Source of the DNA: Perognathus longimembris pacificus
Lineage: Eukaryota > Chordata > Mammalia > Rodentia > Heteromyidae
Direction of reading: 5' to 3'
Assembly: GCF_023159225.1 (NCBI RefSeq)
Contig: NC_063166.1
Span: forward strand, 76,634,575 to 76,698,574
DNA: 64,000 nt
The position numbers and the translations under genes are program-made. This document shows, in pieces, positions 14,071 through 24,896 of the stretch (the first letter of the stretch is position 1; every line of letters starts with the position of its first letter). The notes beneath the pieces were generated by a model that made no database searches, was not told the DNA's origin, and was given only the letters and a program-made list of their open reading frames with translations.

Positions 14071-14909
14071 AGAGATCCCATTTTTCCTCATTATCCAAGG
14101 CAAGTAAATGCAGGTGTTTGATTTAAAAAGCATAGGATGTTAATGACTCCCACAATGCCTGAATTTATTGAAAACAAATCAACATTGACTGCCCTTGATT
14201 TAACCTTAGAGCAGATATGATTTCCTTACATCTATGAGCAGGGTGATGACAGATTTCATGTCTAATTTTCACTTGATAATTTTATTTTAATACAAAGTAA
14301 CGCCAGGTCAATAGATACCATTGCTAAGCATGAGCAATATCTCTATAATCCCAGCTTTTATTCCTAAACAGTGTTTAGGGCAGTGGAGGGGGAAAAAAAG
14401 GAACAGAAGGATTGCTTCTCTCCATCTTTCTTTAACCAAATAACAGGAAGTATGTCTATATCATAGCCTAATTCCAAGAACCAACTGGATAAATGTATGA
14501 AAGAGTTTGGAAAGGTTATAAATGAGCCAATTGGAAATTAAAATTTGGTATCATTGGTTCCTGGATGGTGAATATAGTTTTTGAAATGTTTGTTTTACAG
14601 ACCTGTAGTATCACTTTGCCCAAGATTCCATTTCTCAAAAAAGATATGCATATACTGTTTGGTATGCAAAATACTACAATCATAGCTTTCACACCATCTC
14701 CAAGTGTCTTCACCAAATTTGCTGGCACATATTTCTTGGGTTATTTTGGTATATGCTTGGTACCAGAACGTTTGTGGGAGAGTGAGACACCCACCACTCC
14801 CAAATTTCACCACCATGCTTAAATATAAGTTTCCTCCCTATCCAGGCATTTATCATTGCTATGGTTTTGGACAAGACAGGCTCTTGAACAGCTTAAGTGT
14901 TGAAGGCTT

Positions 14910-15165
14910 GGTCCTTTATTTTTTAATTAAATTTTATTGCCAAGGTGATATACAGAGGGGTTGCAGTTACATACGTAAGATAATGAGAACATGTCTTGTT
15001 TTATTTATTACTCCCTCCCTCATTTTCTCCCACCTTCCCTTCTCTCAACCCTTGCCCTGGACTTGTGCAGTTAGTCTCCAACCTATTGTATTGCTATTGC
15101 ATTGGTTGACCCTTTATCCTTTGTCTCACCATTTTGATGTTCCCCTTCCCTAATTCAGATAATTG
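14910..15165 (-). mobile_element. L1 3' UTR fragment
   Basis: TTTATTGCCAAGGTGATATA and GTTGCAGTTACATACGTAAG correspond to the antisense of the L1 3' UTR type seen at the full-length element (compare 37627-37670). A 5'-truncated old insertion. Confidence 0.65.
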
Positions 15166-15373
15166 ATTTTAAAGTATCTTCTCTAAACATGCTTCTGTTT
15201 ATAAATATCTTCAAATGAGACATTTGACACATATTTTACAAGCTACACCTACTCTCAGCATCTCAGTTTTAATGGTGGCTGAATTTATTATTTTTAATGA
15301 CGTTATCTAGTAGATTGCATCCTTTATGTGTGCATCAGTGTTACAGAATGCATTGCAAAGATAAAAGAGCCAT

Positions 15374-15455
15374 CAGCCTTTTGAGGTTTGAACTCAGGGA
15401 CTTTTCACTTACCAGACAAGCACTTTACCACTTCAGCCACGTCTGAAGCCCAAGA
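15374..15455 (-). repeat. ID-like monomeric SINE fragment
   Basis: Contains GGTTTGAACTCAGGGAC and AAGCACTTTACCACTTCAGCC in antisense orientation, a single degraded tRNA-like unit. Confidence 0.6.
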
Positions 15456-15945
15456 GATGAAAACTTTAGTAGCAATTTAAACTGTTATTTTTGACTGGTA
15501 AATATTATTGACTCCATTGAAATCTGGTGATTCATGAAAGTTGGGAACCTGGACTGTTGTTCTGGTACTTCTTGTGTTCCTTCATTGCTAATTAATATGG
15601 GAAATATGTGGAAACAGGTGATTTAGAGTCAACAACATAATTGGTGGCCCCTGCTGCCCTTGATTTTAAGAGAATTATTTACCTGCAAATCATTGTGTAT
15701 TTATATAAAATGATGTCATGATTGATTATTCAAAAACACAAGATTTGAAAAGTATGGGTGGGTAGACAGAGTTACTTTGGTAATAATTATTGAGGGCATC
15801 ATTTGGCAAACTACAGCTCATACTCTATATCCAATCTACTTCTTGGTGTTGTGAAGTTTACTTGGGACATAAACTCTCTTGTTTATTTGAATTTGCCTAT
15901 GGCTGTTGAAACATTAAACAGCAAAGTTGAGTAATTGCCAAAGAG

Positions 15946-15949
<4 letters not shown>

Positions 15950-15989
<40 letters not shown>
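15950..15989. repeat. (TA)n microsatellite
   Basis: About 40 bp of uninterrupted TA dinucleotides. Confidence 0.95.
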
Positions 15990-15992
<3 letters not shown>

Positions 15993-16089
15993 TTTCAGGA
16001 ATTCTTGGTAAAATATATGACATGTGTACTAGCATGGCAAGTAGTGATTAAATTATATAAATAGTTGTACCATTATTCCAATTGTCTAC

Positions 16090-16675
16090 TGCCGGGCTAG
16101 ATTTACCTCCCTTGGTGTGGGGATGCTAAGCTTACTCCCATATCAGTGCTCCCCTTTTCACCCTCTCCCCTGGGCGCCCGACCAGCAGGCGGCCAAGGTG
16201 GAGCGAAGGGACACGGGCTAGCCTAAGGTGCACGTGGCCGAATGAGATCCCCTTTTCCTCCCTCCTTACCCACCAAGGAAGCCAGGCGCAGACGGATCTC
16301 GGAGACGCTTCGGAGAGCAATCCAATTTAATCGGGAGGGGCTCACAGTAATATAGCTGTGATGATGAGGATTGAGCACGAGCTGGCGATAGGCTGGCGAG
16401 CTTGTCCATCCAAGAGCAGCTCCCAAGGACCTCCCTCATGGGCTAACGTCACTTTCCATAGTACCGCCCTCTGGGCAAAGCCCACGCGAAAAGGGAGCAC
16501 ACGTGCTCCCTGGCACAAGGTGGGAGATGGTCTCAAAGCTACCCCTTCTGGTTCCGGACCCAGAAGGAGATAGGTGTGGCTCACTTCCACACTGCCCAGG
16601 GCTGGGGGAAGGGCGGCGTCTCGGGAGCGCTCTCATCGCCCTTCCCCCCCTTAAGACCAAGATGAATCCCCAACA
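16090..16675 (-). mobile_element. solo ERVK-type LTR with 6-bp TSD
   Basis: Flanked by the exact direct repeat GTCTAC at 16084-16089 and 16676-16681, the target-site length typical of betaretrovirus-like elements. On the minus strand it starts TGTTGGGGATTC and ends CCCGGCA (TG...CA). A minus-strand ATTAAA at 16331-16326 could be the poly(A) signal. No internal proviral sequence is present, so it is a solo LTR from LTR-LTR recombination. It shares GGGCTAACGTCAC with the LTR at 19541-20041. Confidence 0.85.
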
Positions 16676-16681
16676 GTCTAC

Positions 16682-17600
16682 CATAACGAAAGTATTATGT
16701 AATCCAGCATAAGGTAACGGGCTAATTTCCTGTCATATTTAGCCATAATGCATAAAGCATATTTTGTTGATTGTGAAATGATTAAAATAAGAATGATTAT
16801 GGGCCGAACCAAGATATGACAACATTCCTATCTTTAGAATAAAGACAAGTGAAGTTCACAGAACCCAAATTCAGTTTCTGGCTTTAGATACCCAAATGGT
16901 ATCCATATGTTCCTTCTTGATTTCCCTAATAAGTTGAATAACAAAGCAGCAAAACCCCTTTTGCTCTACGTGTTAAAAATCTTGAACTCACATCAAGGGG
17001 TGAAGAAGGTGTGAAGAGCCAGGCTAGGCCTAATCCCCACTAAACTTTACCCATGTTGACTCCAGAGGTTTCATAGCCCAGGACTGGTACAAAAAATAAA
17101 GCGTTATTAAATTATTAAATCAACATCAATCTTTTATTTTTACCCAAAATAAGATAATTACTTCTTCCTGTCATCAGACTTGTTCTATGTTTATTTATTC
17201 TTAGTTTATTTTAAAATACACTATTTTAACAAGTCATGGAATCATGGACTATAAGTAAGTGTAACATCAAAAATTATTTCAAATAGTTTCACCTTACTTT
17301 AATTTATAAGGAAAATATTTTATTAACGATGCAGATAAATATCAGTACAAAGGGTGGATTAAGGGGAGGGGCTAAGCAGATGAACAGAGATGGGGGAGAA
17401 TGCACTCATAAATTTCAAGATACTACAAAATTAAGAAAATTGAGGGAATGGGTAGGGTTAGGCAGGATGGGGAAAGTGAGAAAGGGGACATTGATGAAGA
17501 TGTGTCCATGAACTTTTGTTGGATGTTTGAAAAAAAAGTGTGAAAATCTTTTAAAACTCTATAATAGAAATTATACGAGTGGGCAAATGGAAACTTACTG
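16682..17600. other. no recognisable feature
   Basis: AT-rich sequence between the solo LTR and the minisatellite. Nothing recognisable as exon, RNA gene or repeat. Confidence 0.4.
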
Positions 17601-17608
17601 AGATAAGT

Positions 17609-18540
17609 GCCAGGCTAACCTCCAGGCACGCCTCCAGGCCGTCCCTCAGGCTCACCCCGAGGCCATCCCCCTGGTATGCCCCCAGGCCATCCCACTGGCA
17701 CGCCCACAGGCTAACCGCGAGGCACGCCCCCAGGACATGCACCTAGCACGCCCCCAGGCCAACCTCCAGGCACGCCCCCAGGCCATCCCCCTGGCACGCC
17801 CCCAGGCCGAGCTCAAGGCACGCCCCCAGGCCATCTCCCTGGCACGCCCCCCAGGCTATAACCGTAGGCACAACACCAGGCTATTCCCGTGGCACGCCCC
17901 CAGGCCAACCGCAAGGCTCGCCCCCAGGCCATCCCCCTGGCACGCCCCCAGGCTATGCCCGTATACATGCTCCAGGCCATCCCCATGGAACGCCCCGAGG
18001 CTATCCCCCTGAAACGCCTCCAGGCTGTCCCTCAGGCACGCCCCAAGGCTATACCCATAGACACACCCCCAGGACATCCCCTGGCACGCCCCAGGCCATC
18101 TCCCTGGCACGCCTCCAGGGTATACCCATAGAGACGCCCGCAGGCCATCCCCCGGCACACCCCCAGGCCAACCTCCAGGCACGCCCCAAGGCCATCTCCC
18201 TGGCACGCCCCCAGGCCATCCCCCTAGCATGCCCACAGGCTAACCTCAAGACACGCCCCCAGGCCATCCCCCCTGCCACGCCCCCAGGCCAAACTCCAGG
18301 CACGACCCGAGGCTATCCCTCAGGCACACCCCGAGGCATCTCTCAGACATGCCCCAACTATAGCCCATGTATGCCCCCAGGCAATCTCTCAGGCAGGCCA
18401 CCAGGATATCCCCCAGGCACATCCCCAGGCTTTCCCCAAAGACGCCACCAGGCTATCCCCCAAGATTGAGAGGCAATCTCTCAGGCTATCCCCAGGCTAT
18501 CCGCCAGACATGTCCCCAGGCAATCCCCAGGCACGCCTCC
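17609..18540. repeat. 24-bp minisatellite, about 39 units
   Basis: C-rich tandem array built on a unit like CACGCCCCCAGGCCATCCCC plus four bases, with variants at the second half. The 24-bp period is a multiple of three, so several frames on both strands stay open with an 8-residue periodicity (ARPQAIPL-type on plus, WGRARGMA-type on minus). These are by-products of the repeat and I do not call them genes. The last units degenerate and then join L1 sequence directly at 18540/18541. Confidence 0.95.
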
Positions 18541-19534
18541 AGTAAAGAAAATTCAAATAAAAACAACCCTGAGATACCACCTCACTCCAGTTAGAATGAC
18601 CTATACACTGAACTCAGGCAACAACAAATGCTGGAGGGGATGCGGGGAAAGAAGAACCCTTCTCACTGTTGGTGAGAGTGCAAATTAGTACAACCACTAT
18701 GGAGAACAGTATGGAGGTTCCTCAAAAAGCTCAGCATAGACATACCCTATGACCCAGCCATACCACTCCTAGGCATCTATCCTGAACAACAGGTCTCAGG
18801 ATATCAAAAAGACATCTGCACATCCATGTTTATCGCTGCACAATTCACAATAGCCAAAATATGGAAACAACCCAAATGCCCCTCTACAGATGAATGGATC
18901 CAAAAAATGTGGTACCTATACACAATGGAATCTGAATAGTAATTAGAAATGATAAAATATTGGTATTCGCAGGGAAATGGTCAGAACTTGAACAAATAAT
19001 GTTGAGCGAGACAAACGTAGAACACAGAGAACAAAGAGGCATGGTCTCCTTGATACATGACTGCTAGGGTGGGGGGTGGGGACAGTAGAGACCAAGTCTG
19101 TGAAACAAAAACCTTCTTTTCAAGTGGTATTTCCACAGGCTTGGGTCAGTGACCTTACATCATGTATCTAAAACCAAACAACTACGAAACATAAAAAGGT
19201 CTAGAATAGACCTATCAGTGGATCACAATAGCTCAACAGCTATGATCATATAAGATGAGGATAAGCAAAAACAACCCCAAGAGAAGGACACGGGAGGATT
19301 CTATTGTTGACATTATGTTTAAATTTATAGGAGAATTTCCTTTTGCATACGCGACGTGGTATGTGATTTTGGTACACTGGATATTGTATATATGCCTACC
19401 TGATCTAGGGAAGGGAAAGAAAAACAGGATGTAAGATATCACAAGGTATGTATTCACTGCCTTATTATGTAACTATACCCCCTTTGCACATCATCTTGTC
19501 AACAAAATTTAATTAATAAAAAAAACAAAGAATG
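18541..19534 (+). mobile_element. L1 3' end (ORF2 C-terminus and 3' UTR), duplicated copy
   Basis: Encodes a broken C-terminal ORF2 segment, then a 3' UTR ending in AATTAATAAAAAAAACAAAG. It is nearly identical to 29737-30724, including the end point and the flanking AATGGGTGTTT, so the two are copies of one insertion duplicated with the EPPIN unit. Its left boundary is the minisatellite rather than more L1. Confidence 0.85.
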
Positions 19535-19540
19535 GGTGTT

Positions 19541-20041
19541 TGTTGGGGTTTTTTCTCTGCCCCTCCCGGCTCTGACTCTTTCTTCTTCCTTTCCACCCTC
19601 CTTATCGTCCTCTCCCCTAACGCTCGGCCTGCAGGTAAGTTAGAGTGGGACGTGGAGGTCACTCCGACCTGACGAGCACGGGACCTGCCGTAGTTATGTG
19701 TCCGCCTCCTTTCCCTGGACGCTGGCGTACATATGCTACAGGGCTAGCTTCTTACAGCGAACTAACTTTATTGAGAGAAGGACAAGGGGAGATGATTTCG
19801 AGGGAAGGGGGTTGGCCAGGATTCCGATAGGCTAAGAGCTGTCACCTGACCCCCAAGGGCTAACGTCACCCTGAGCACGCCGAGCCAGGGCAGGGTTGGT
19901 AGGCACCGGGCTGGCTGGCGTGGGGTTGGTCCAACCGGTTTCTCTGGATTCCAATCCAGAGAAGGTAGCAGGGCCGCATTCCGCAGGGCTGGGGGAGGGG
20001 AATCAAGCCCCTTCCATCAAGGGGAAAGATGGACCCCAACA
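19541..20041 (-). mobile_element. solo ERVK-type LTR, unique to EPPIN unit A
   Basis: Starts TGTTGGGG and ends CCCCAACA, flanked by the exact 6-bp duplication GGTGTT (19535-19540 and 20042-20047). Units B and C carry the uninterrupted empty site GGGTGTTTACCATT at about 30727 and 45595. A minus-strand AATAAA lies at 19772-19767, which sets the orientation. It therefore inserted after the duplication, or in one allele of unit A. Confidence 0.92.
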
Positions 20042-20388
20042 GGTGTTTACCATTTTCAGGGAAAGTGAATGAAATTTGATTGCTGACAAAGAGATGAGGA
20101 AGCTGTGGCCAAATGGTTGGCTGATCAATGTGTCCAGTACCAAGCTGTACATTCTATGATTCTTCTGTATTGGGTCTCTGAGATTCTACCTCCTTCACCC
20201 CTCCTAACTCTCCTCATACCCCTTCCTCTCCACACCCCTTTCCATTCTTGACTCCCAGAAGGCCACTGTCCACCTTCTGCAGGCTCCTGATTGGAGCTGG
20301 CTCTGCTGGTACTGAGTCTTCCATAGCTATTCTGGAACAAGCCAACCAACACCCAGTGAGAGCAGGACACTGGGGCTCTGAGACTCAC

Positions 20389-20556
20389 GTTGTTTTTGGC
20401 AGGTTTTCTGGCAGATGTTTTTGGTTGGGAAGTTGTTTTTGTTTCCCTTGCAACCACCATAGACAAAGCTGTAGCAGGTATTATTTTCTCTACTGTAGTA
20501 CCACCGATGAAAAAGAGCCATGCAGGGACCGGAATGCTTTGGAAGTGTGCATACAT
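20389..20556 (-). CDS. EPPIN: EPPIN-A exon 3, Kunitz domain
   Basis: 168 nt with acceptor TTTCTACAG and donor C|GTGAGT. It has six Kunitz cysteines, P1 Met (GPCMALF) and FVYGGCKGNKNNF. The same exon is also open in a second frame, which matters if the shifted donor of exon 2 is used. Confidence 0.88.
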
Positions 20557-23500
20557 CTGTAGAAAGATACCCCAACCCCAAGTTGAGAACTCAATACTCA
20601 GCTAGGGAACACAAAAAAAGTGTTACTGAAACTAAGAATTCATTGTGCAAAAATAAAAACTAGGAAGCTGAAAGATTTTTGTTTTATTTTGTTTTTTGGT
20701 GGGGACCACGAGAGGGGGAGGGCACAGTAAAGAAGGAAGAAAAGGTGGGCAAATGCAGTCCTTGTATTCAATGTATATTATGATAAAATTGAACTATGTA
20801 ACTTGAGGGCAGGGATGGAATGTGGAAAGATGGAAGGGATGACATTATCCAGATGTATTGCATTTACAACCTGACTTCTGGGGTTGAAACCCCTTTGTAC
20901 AACTACCTAGGGAAAATAAATAAATGAATATATATATTTTTATTTTTATTTTTATTTTTTGCCATTCCTAGGCCTTGGACTCAGGGCCTGAGCACTGTCC
21001 CTGGCTTCTTTTTGCTCAAGGCTAGCACTCTGCCACTTGAGTCACAGCGCCACTTCTGGCCATTTTCTGTATATGTGGTGTTGGGGAATCGAACCCTGGG
21101 CTTCATGAAGTATACGAGGCAAGCGCTCTTGCCACTAGGCTATATCCCCAGCCCCCAAAATAAATATTTTTTAATGTTATTATGTTCCCTGGAAAGCACC
21201 ATGAATTCCATGGCCATCACTGGCACGAGATCCTTTTCTCTATCACGTTGTGGGAGTCCAGCTTCATGGACATGTTGCATGAATTTGCAAGGAAACCCCA
21301 CAGTGAGTGTCTCTATCCCTGAATACAGAAGTGTACATGATGCTTCCTTCTTTCTTTTTCTTTTTCTTTCTCTCTCTCTCTTCCTTTCCTTCTTTCTTTC
21401 TTTCTCTCCCTCTCTCAATGCTCTGCGATGTACTTGTGAATTCCATTCTATGTCCCATATCATCACAATTGCCTGAATCAAGCCTGCATTCCCTCCCTTG
21501 CTTCTGACCTTTACATGCACATTTATCATTAGCTTCTATCTTCAGTCCTGTTACTGAGACTGTAAGTCTCCAGACTGCATCTTTCTCCTTACGTCCTGTT
21601 CTCCTTTTGTCTTCTATCTTCCTTATCTCTCCCCTCACTCTAGTTATTATTAACACCTTTGTTACAACCTCTACACATATTTTAATAATTTAGTCCCCTA
21701 AAACACCATAAAAATGTAAGTTCCCTGCATATATAATGTGATTGGTTGCATAGATTGTGTTATCCGTGGAATTTTACAATTTGTAGATATCTGGATGGGT
21801 ACTGGATGCCTTTGTTAGTGCTGAGACACAGTGAGAAATCATGTACCAACCCAGCTAGAACACAGAGTAAGCCAGTAGAAAGACTTCAGGCAAAGAAAAT
21901 CTCAAACCAAGAACCATAAATCTTAGTTTGAGTTGGGTAAATCTCAGCATAGACACAAAAGTGTGAGAAAGCAAGGAAATCTAATATCACACAACCAAAG
22001 ATTAGAATGACAGTGAAGTGGAAGAAACCCCATATATTGAGGTCAAAGGAACGATGAGAATGCTCATATTTATAAACAACTCAGTGAAATCAAAGATAAT
22101 GCAATCAAACTATTTAAGTGAATTCCAAAGAATCCCCAAAGCTCAATGACTACCAAGTAAATGTAAATGAGTAGCTAAATGAACTCAATGATACTATGGC
22201 TAAGGACCTACAAGAAATTGAAAAGGCACATATGAACAACAAAATGAAATAAAGAAATCCGGGCTGGGAATATGTCCTAGTGGCAAGAGAGCTTGCCTCG
22301 TATACATGAGGCCCTGGGTTCAATTCCCCAGCACCACATATACAGAAAATGGCCAGAAGTGGCGCTGTGGCTCAAGTGGCAGAGTGCTAGCCTTGAGCAA
22401 AACGAAGCCAGGGACAGTGCTCAGGCCCTGAGTCCAAGCCCCAGGACTGGCCAAAAAAAAAAAAAAAAAAAACAGAGGCTGAACAACACATTATTGAATG
22501 GTGAGTGGGTCATAGAATAAATAACAGGGAAAATTCTAAAGGTCCTAGAATCCAGTGAATATGAAAAGTTGGATTTGTATTGGTTGAGAGGCAACGAACC
22601 AGGAGTCAAAAATCAGAGAAAATCAATTTCATGTATCACTTGCAGTAACAATGTCAGTGTGTGTGTAAGAACAACAATGGCTGCCAGAGAGTCTTCTGAG
22701 TGAGAAATAGCCAAGAAACCATTTGATTCAATCCATTCCTGTTGCTACCATAGTTTTATTTTTATTTTTTTATTTTTTTGCCAGTCCTGGGGCTTGAACT
22801 CAGGGCCTGAGCACTGTCCCTGGCTTCTTTTGTTCAAGGCTAGCACTCTACCACTTGAGCCACAGCGCCACTTCTGGCTTTTTCTATATATGTGATGCTG
22901 AGGAATCGAACCCAGGACTTCATGTATATGAAGCAAGCACTCTACCACTAGGCCCTATTCCTAGCCCTTTTTTTTTTAATTTTTAGAAATAGACCCAGAT
23001 AGGATCAGATAAGACAGGAATGTATCCCATGCCACACACATATTGGGGGGGAGGGTGGACAATGCATCTAAATCCCAAATCTTTCCAATCCAGAAGTCTT
23101 GCCCAGAGACCAGCACTCTGTGAACTAAAGGACAACCCCACTCCAGTTGGGCAAACGGGAAGAACGTGGGTAGAGGAGGCGGTTATTCCAGGACGGAATA
23201 TTAACTTGTCGGAGATCCAAACATTTCTTCCCACAGCTGAAGACGCAACACTTCATGTTGTTCTGACATTGCTTGTCCTTCGTGCACAGGTCCCTTTCCT
23301 TGTATTCGCAGTTCTCACGGACTCGGGGGCATTTCTCTAGGGAAAGCAAGGTCTTACACCCCATGAGCTGTGGAGGTCACAGGCCCATCCTCCTCCAGAC
23401 CCGCCTCTGGGGAGTGGGGGAAGTTTGTATTCCCTTTATTCATCCCCAGGCATCCTGGCTTCCAGGTCCTCCAGTGCAGATCCCAACACTGTTCACACTA

Positions 23501-24896
23501 TACCCTTCCTGGGCTCCCCTCACTCTACCTTCCTTAGTCCCAGCCCTGGAGCCCCAGCCCTTCCCAGGCAGGCCTTCTCAAGCACTGCTGATATATGTGG
23601 GCTGGATAATCTTTGTGAGGAGTGGGGACTTCCCTGTGCATGATGGGACAGGAAGCCGTGTCCTGCCACAAGCCAGTAGCTTTCTCATTGCACGGCCAAA
23701 AATTAAAAAACAAAAACAAAAACAACACAAATCTCCAGACATTGCAAATGCTCCATGGGGGACAAAATGCCTCCCTGAGAGCCAGTGAGACAGGCTGACC
23801 TGGTCATTCTGACCTTGCTGAAATCAGCATTTGTGAGTTCCTCTGAAGGGAGGTGGGAAATAGTACAGAGTGATTTCTATCACCCCCGAGTCGGGTTGCT
23901 TTTTTTAGTTCTACCACTTACCCTCTCTGAGACTTGGTTTCTTTATTTGTAAAATTGCCTTGGCCTTGTGGAGTTGTGAGGAAGAAAGGAGACATAGAAT
24001 GTAAAGTACAATCATATGACTTAACATGTGTTGAGTCCCATCAGCTACAGAGGCTTCTAAGCATTGACGTGTATCATCTCCTTCAATCCCCACAACTGCT
24101 CTACGAGGGAAGTCCTAGTAAGAGCCCTATTTTACAGATGAAGAAACTAGAACACATGGAATGACTTGCCTCAGGTTTTGTGGCTACTAGGATTCAGTCT
24201 GCCAAATTTGACTCCAGAGTTCTCTATTCAAAAGCCTTATTTTTTTCTGAGTATTCAGAAAAACTAACTGTGACCATGATTCCCATATAGATGTGAAGCC
24301 TTATTGCCTTACATCTAAAGGGATTTCTAGATTCTGTCCTTTATCCCAAAGTCAAAAACACTTGACCTAAATGCAAGAACATCATATAGGAATGCATTAA
24401 AAAGAACCAGAAGATAGAGATAATGTTCCATAAAAGAGGTGAGTTGTTGTGGTGGTGGTGGTGGTGGTTGTGGTGGTGGTTGTTGTTTGGCTGGGTGGGA
24501 GATGAAGGGAAGTTCCTTAGTCTTCTCAGATTTCTATATACTCTTCTATACATGCTGAATCCCATGATTCTGCCCCCACCAGGGAAGACTCACAACTTGA
24601 AAGGAGATGAAAGTGAAGACTGCCCACACATAGATTCCTGCATTTGCAGAAAAGATCTCCCACAAAAGGGATCTTCCCCTCCCTCCTCTCCCAACTCATG
24701 GCCAAGGTAAGACGGAGGAATGCAATCTACATCTGGAGAATTGTCCCTTAATTCTTTCTCGCAGCAAACCTCCCTCCCAGGCAAGAACAGAGGCTCAATA
24801 CTCACTGGAAAAGAACCGATCACGTAGACCAGGCCCCTGGACATTGGCAAAGAGGAGGAATAGCACAAAGATGCTCAGGATTCCAGAAGACTTCAT
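20389..24896 (-). CDS. EPPIN: EPPIN copy A, WAP-Kunitz inhibitor with damaged splice donor
   Basis: Epididymal protease inhibitor family: in human and mouse a secreted sperm-surface protein that binds semenogelin and has antimicrobial activity (family knowledge). Seen: leader exon 24806-24896, WAP exon 23205-23336 with all eight Cys, Kunitz exon 20389-20556 with all six Cys. The expected donor of the WAP exon reads TT instead of GT (23204-23203), whereas copies B and C have GT. A GT one base upstream could be used, but it would shift the Kunitz exon out of frame. Copy A also has the most replacements relative to human EPPIN (for example PKHSGPC against PKDSGPC in B and C). Likely a pseudogene or a WAP-only gene. 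The terminal exon was not found. Confidence 0.8.
20940..21158 (-). repeat. ID-like dimeric SINE, unit A
   Basis: Antisense copy shared by all three duplicated units (31632-31845 and 46494-46698), so it predates the duplication. Confidence 0.88.
21348..21418. repeat. (TTTC)n-rich tract, unit A
   Basis: Imperfect CT-rich microsatellite present at equivalent places in B (32036-32105) and C (46885-46953). Confidence 0.85.
22259..22472 (+). repeat. chimeric ID-like SINE at a deletion scar
   Basis: The left flank (AATAAAGAAATCC) is that of the first SINE of unit B (about 32949). The right flank (CAGAGGCTGAACAACAC) is that of the last SINE of unit B (about 34347-34572). The roughly 1.4 kb between them in B is missing here. 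Confidence 0.85.
22752..22976 (-). repeat. ID-like dimeric SINE, unit A
   Basis: Antisense copy in intron 2, shared with B (34858-35084) and C (50160-50392). Confidence 0.88.
23205..23336 (-). CDS. EPPIN: EPPIN-A exon 2, WAP domain, donor GT lost
   Basis: 132 nt after acceptor TTTCCCTAG. Eight cysteines are in WAP spacing, including MKCCVFSCGKKC. The exon end reads CAAG|TTAATA here, against CAAG|GTAATA at the same site in B (35311) and C (50618). Confidence 0.85.
23920..24005 (+). repeat. MIR fragment
   Basis: CTCTCTGAGACTTGGTTTCTTTATTTGTAAA-type sequence followed by TTGTGAGGA matches the core of mammalian MIR elements. It is shared by units B and C in EPPIN intron 1. Confidence 0.65.
24045..24230 (-). 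repeat. MIR fragment, antisense
   Basis: TCTCCTTCAATCCCCACAAC, TTTTACAGATGAAGAAACT and GACTTGCCTCAGG follow the complementary MIR consensus order. Shared with units B and C. Confidence 0.65.
24449..24486. repeat. (GGT)n microsatellite, unit A
   Basis: GTGGTGGTGGT tract in EPPIN intron 1. Unit B matches it, and unit C has a shorter version at about 51853-51885. It creates His-rich and Trp-rich spurious frames. Confidence 0.9.
24806..24896 (-). CDS. EPPIN: EPPIN-A exon 1, signal peptide
   Basis: 91 nt from the ATG complementary to 24894-24896 to donor A|GTGAGTA. It encodes MKSSGILSIFVLFLLFANVQ, a typical leader, followed by GPGLRDRFFS. B has LSDR and C has LSDW at the same place. Confidence 0.85.

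Noticed and set aside
17609..18540. CRISPR-like array
   Set aside because: Units are directly adjacent with no unique spacers, and the genome is mammalian.
17652..18594. Overlapping open frames of 60-126 codons on both strands (Ala/Arg/Pro/Gln-rich, Trp/Gly/Arg-rich)
   Set aside because: They are produced by the 24-bp minisatellite, whose period is divisible by three. No start context, splice sites or domain support.
20125..20556. 143-codon minus-strand frame overlapping the Kunitz exon, repeated at 30811-31242 and 45679-46110
   Set aside because: It is the alternative frame of the Kunitz exon plus intron. In B and C the exon is clearly used in the Kunitz frame. It is mentioned only as a possible consequence of the donor loss in A.
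20248..20562. 104-codon plus-strand frame antisense to the Kunitz exons, present in all three units
   Set aside because: A shadow of the conserved exon on the other strand, with no independent coding evidence.
22293..22520. Recurrent about 60-75 codon frames with IHEALGSIPQHHIYRK
   Set aside because: Translation of the dimeric ID-like SINE, seen at every well-preserved copy on either strand. Not a gene family.
24341..24565. His-rich frame (also 36427-36651, 51737-51964)
   Set aside because: Comes from the (GGT)n microsatellite read on the minus strand.
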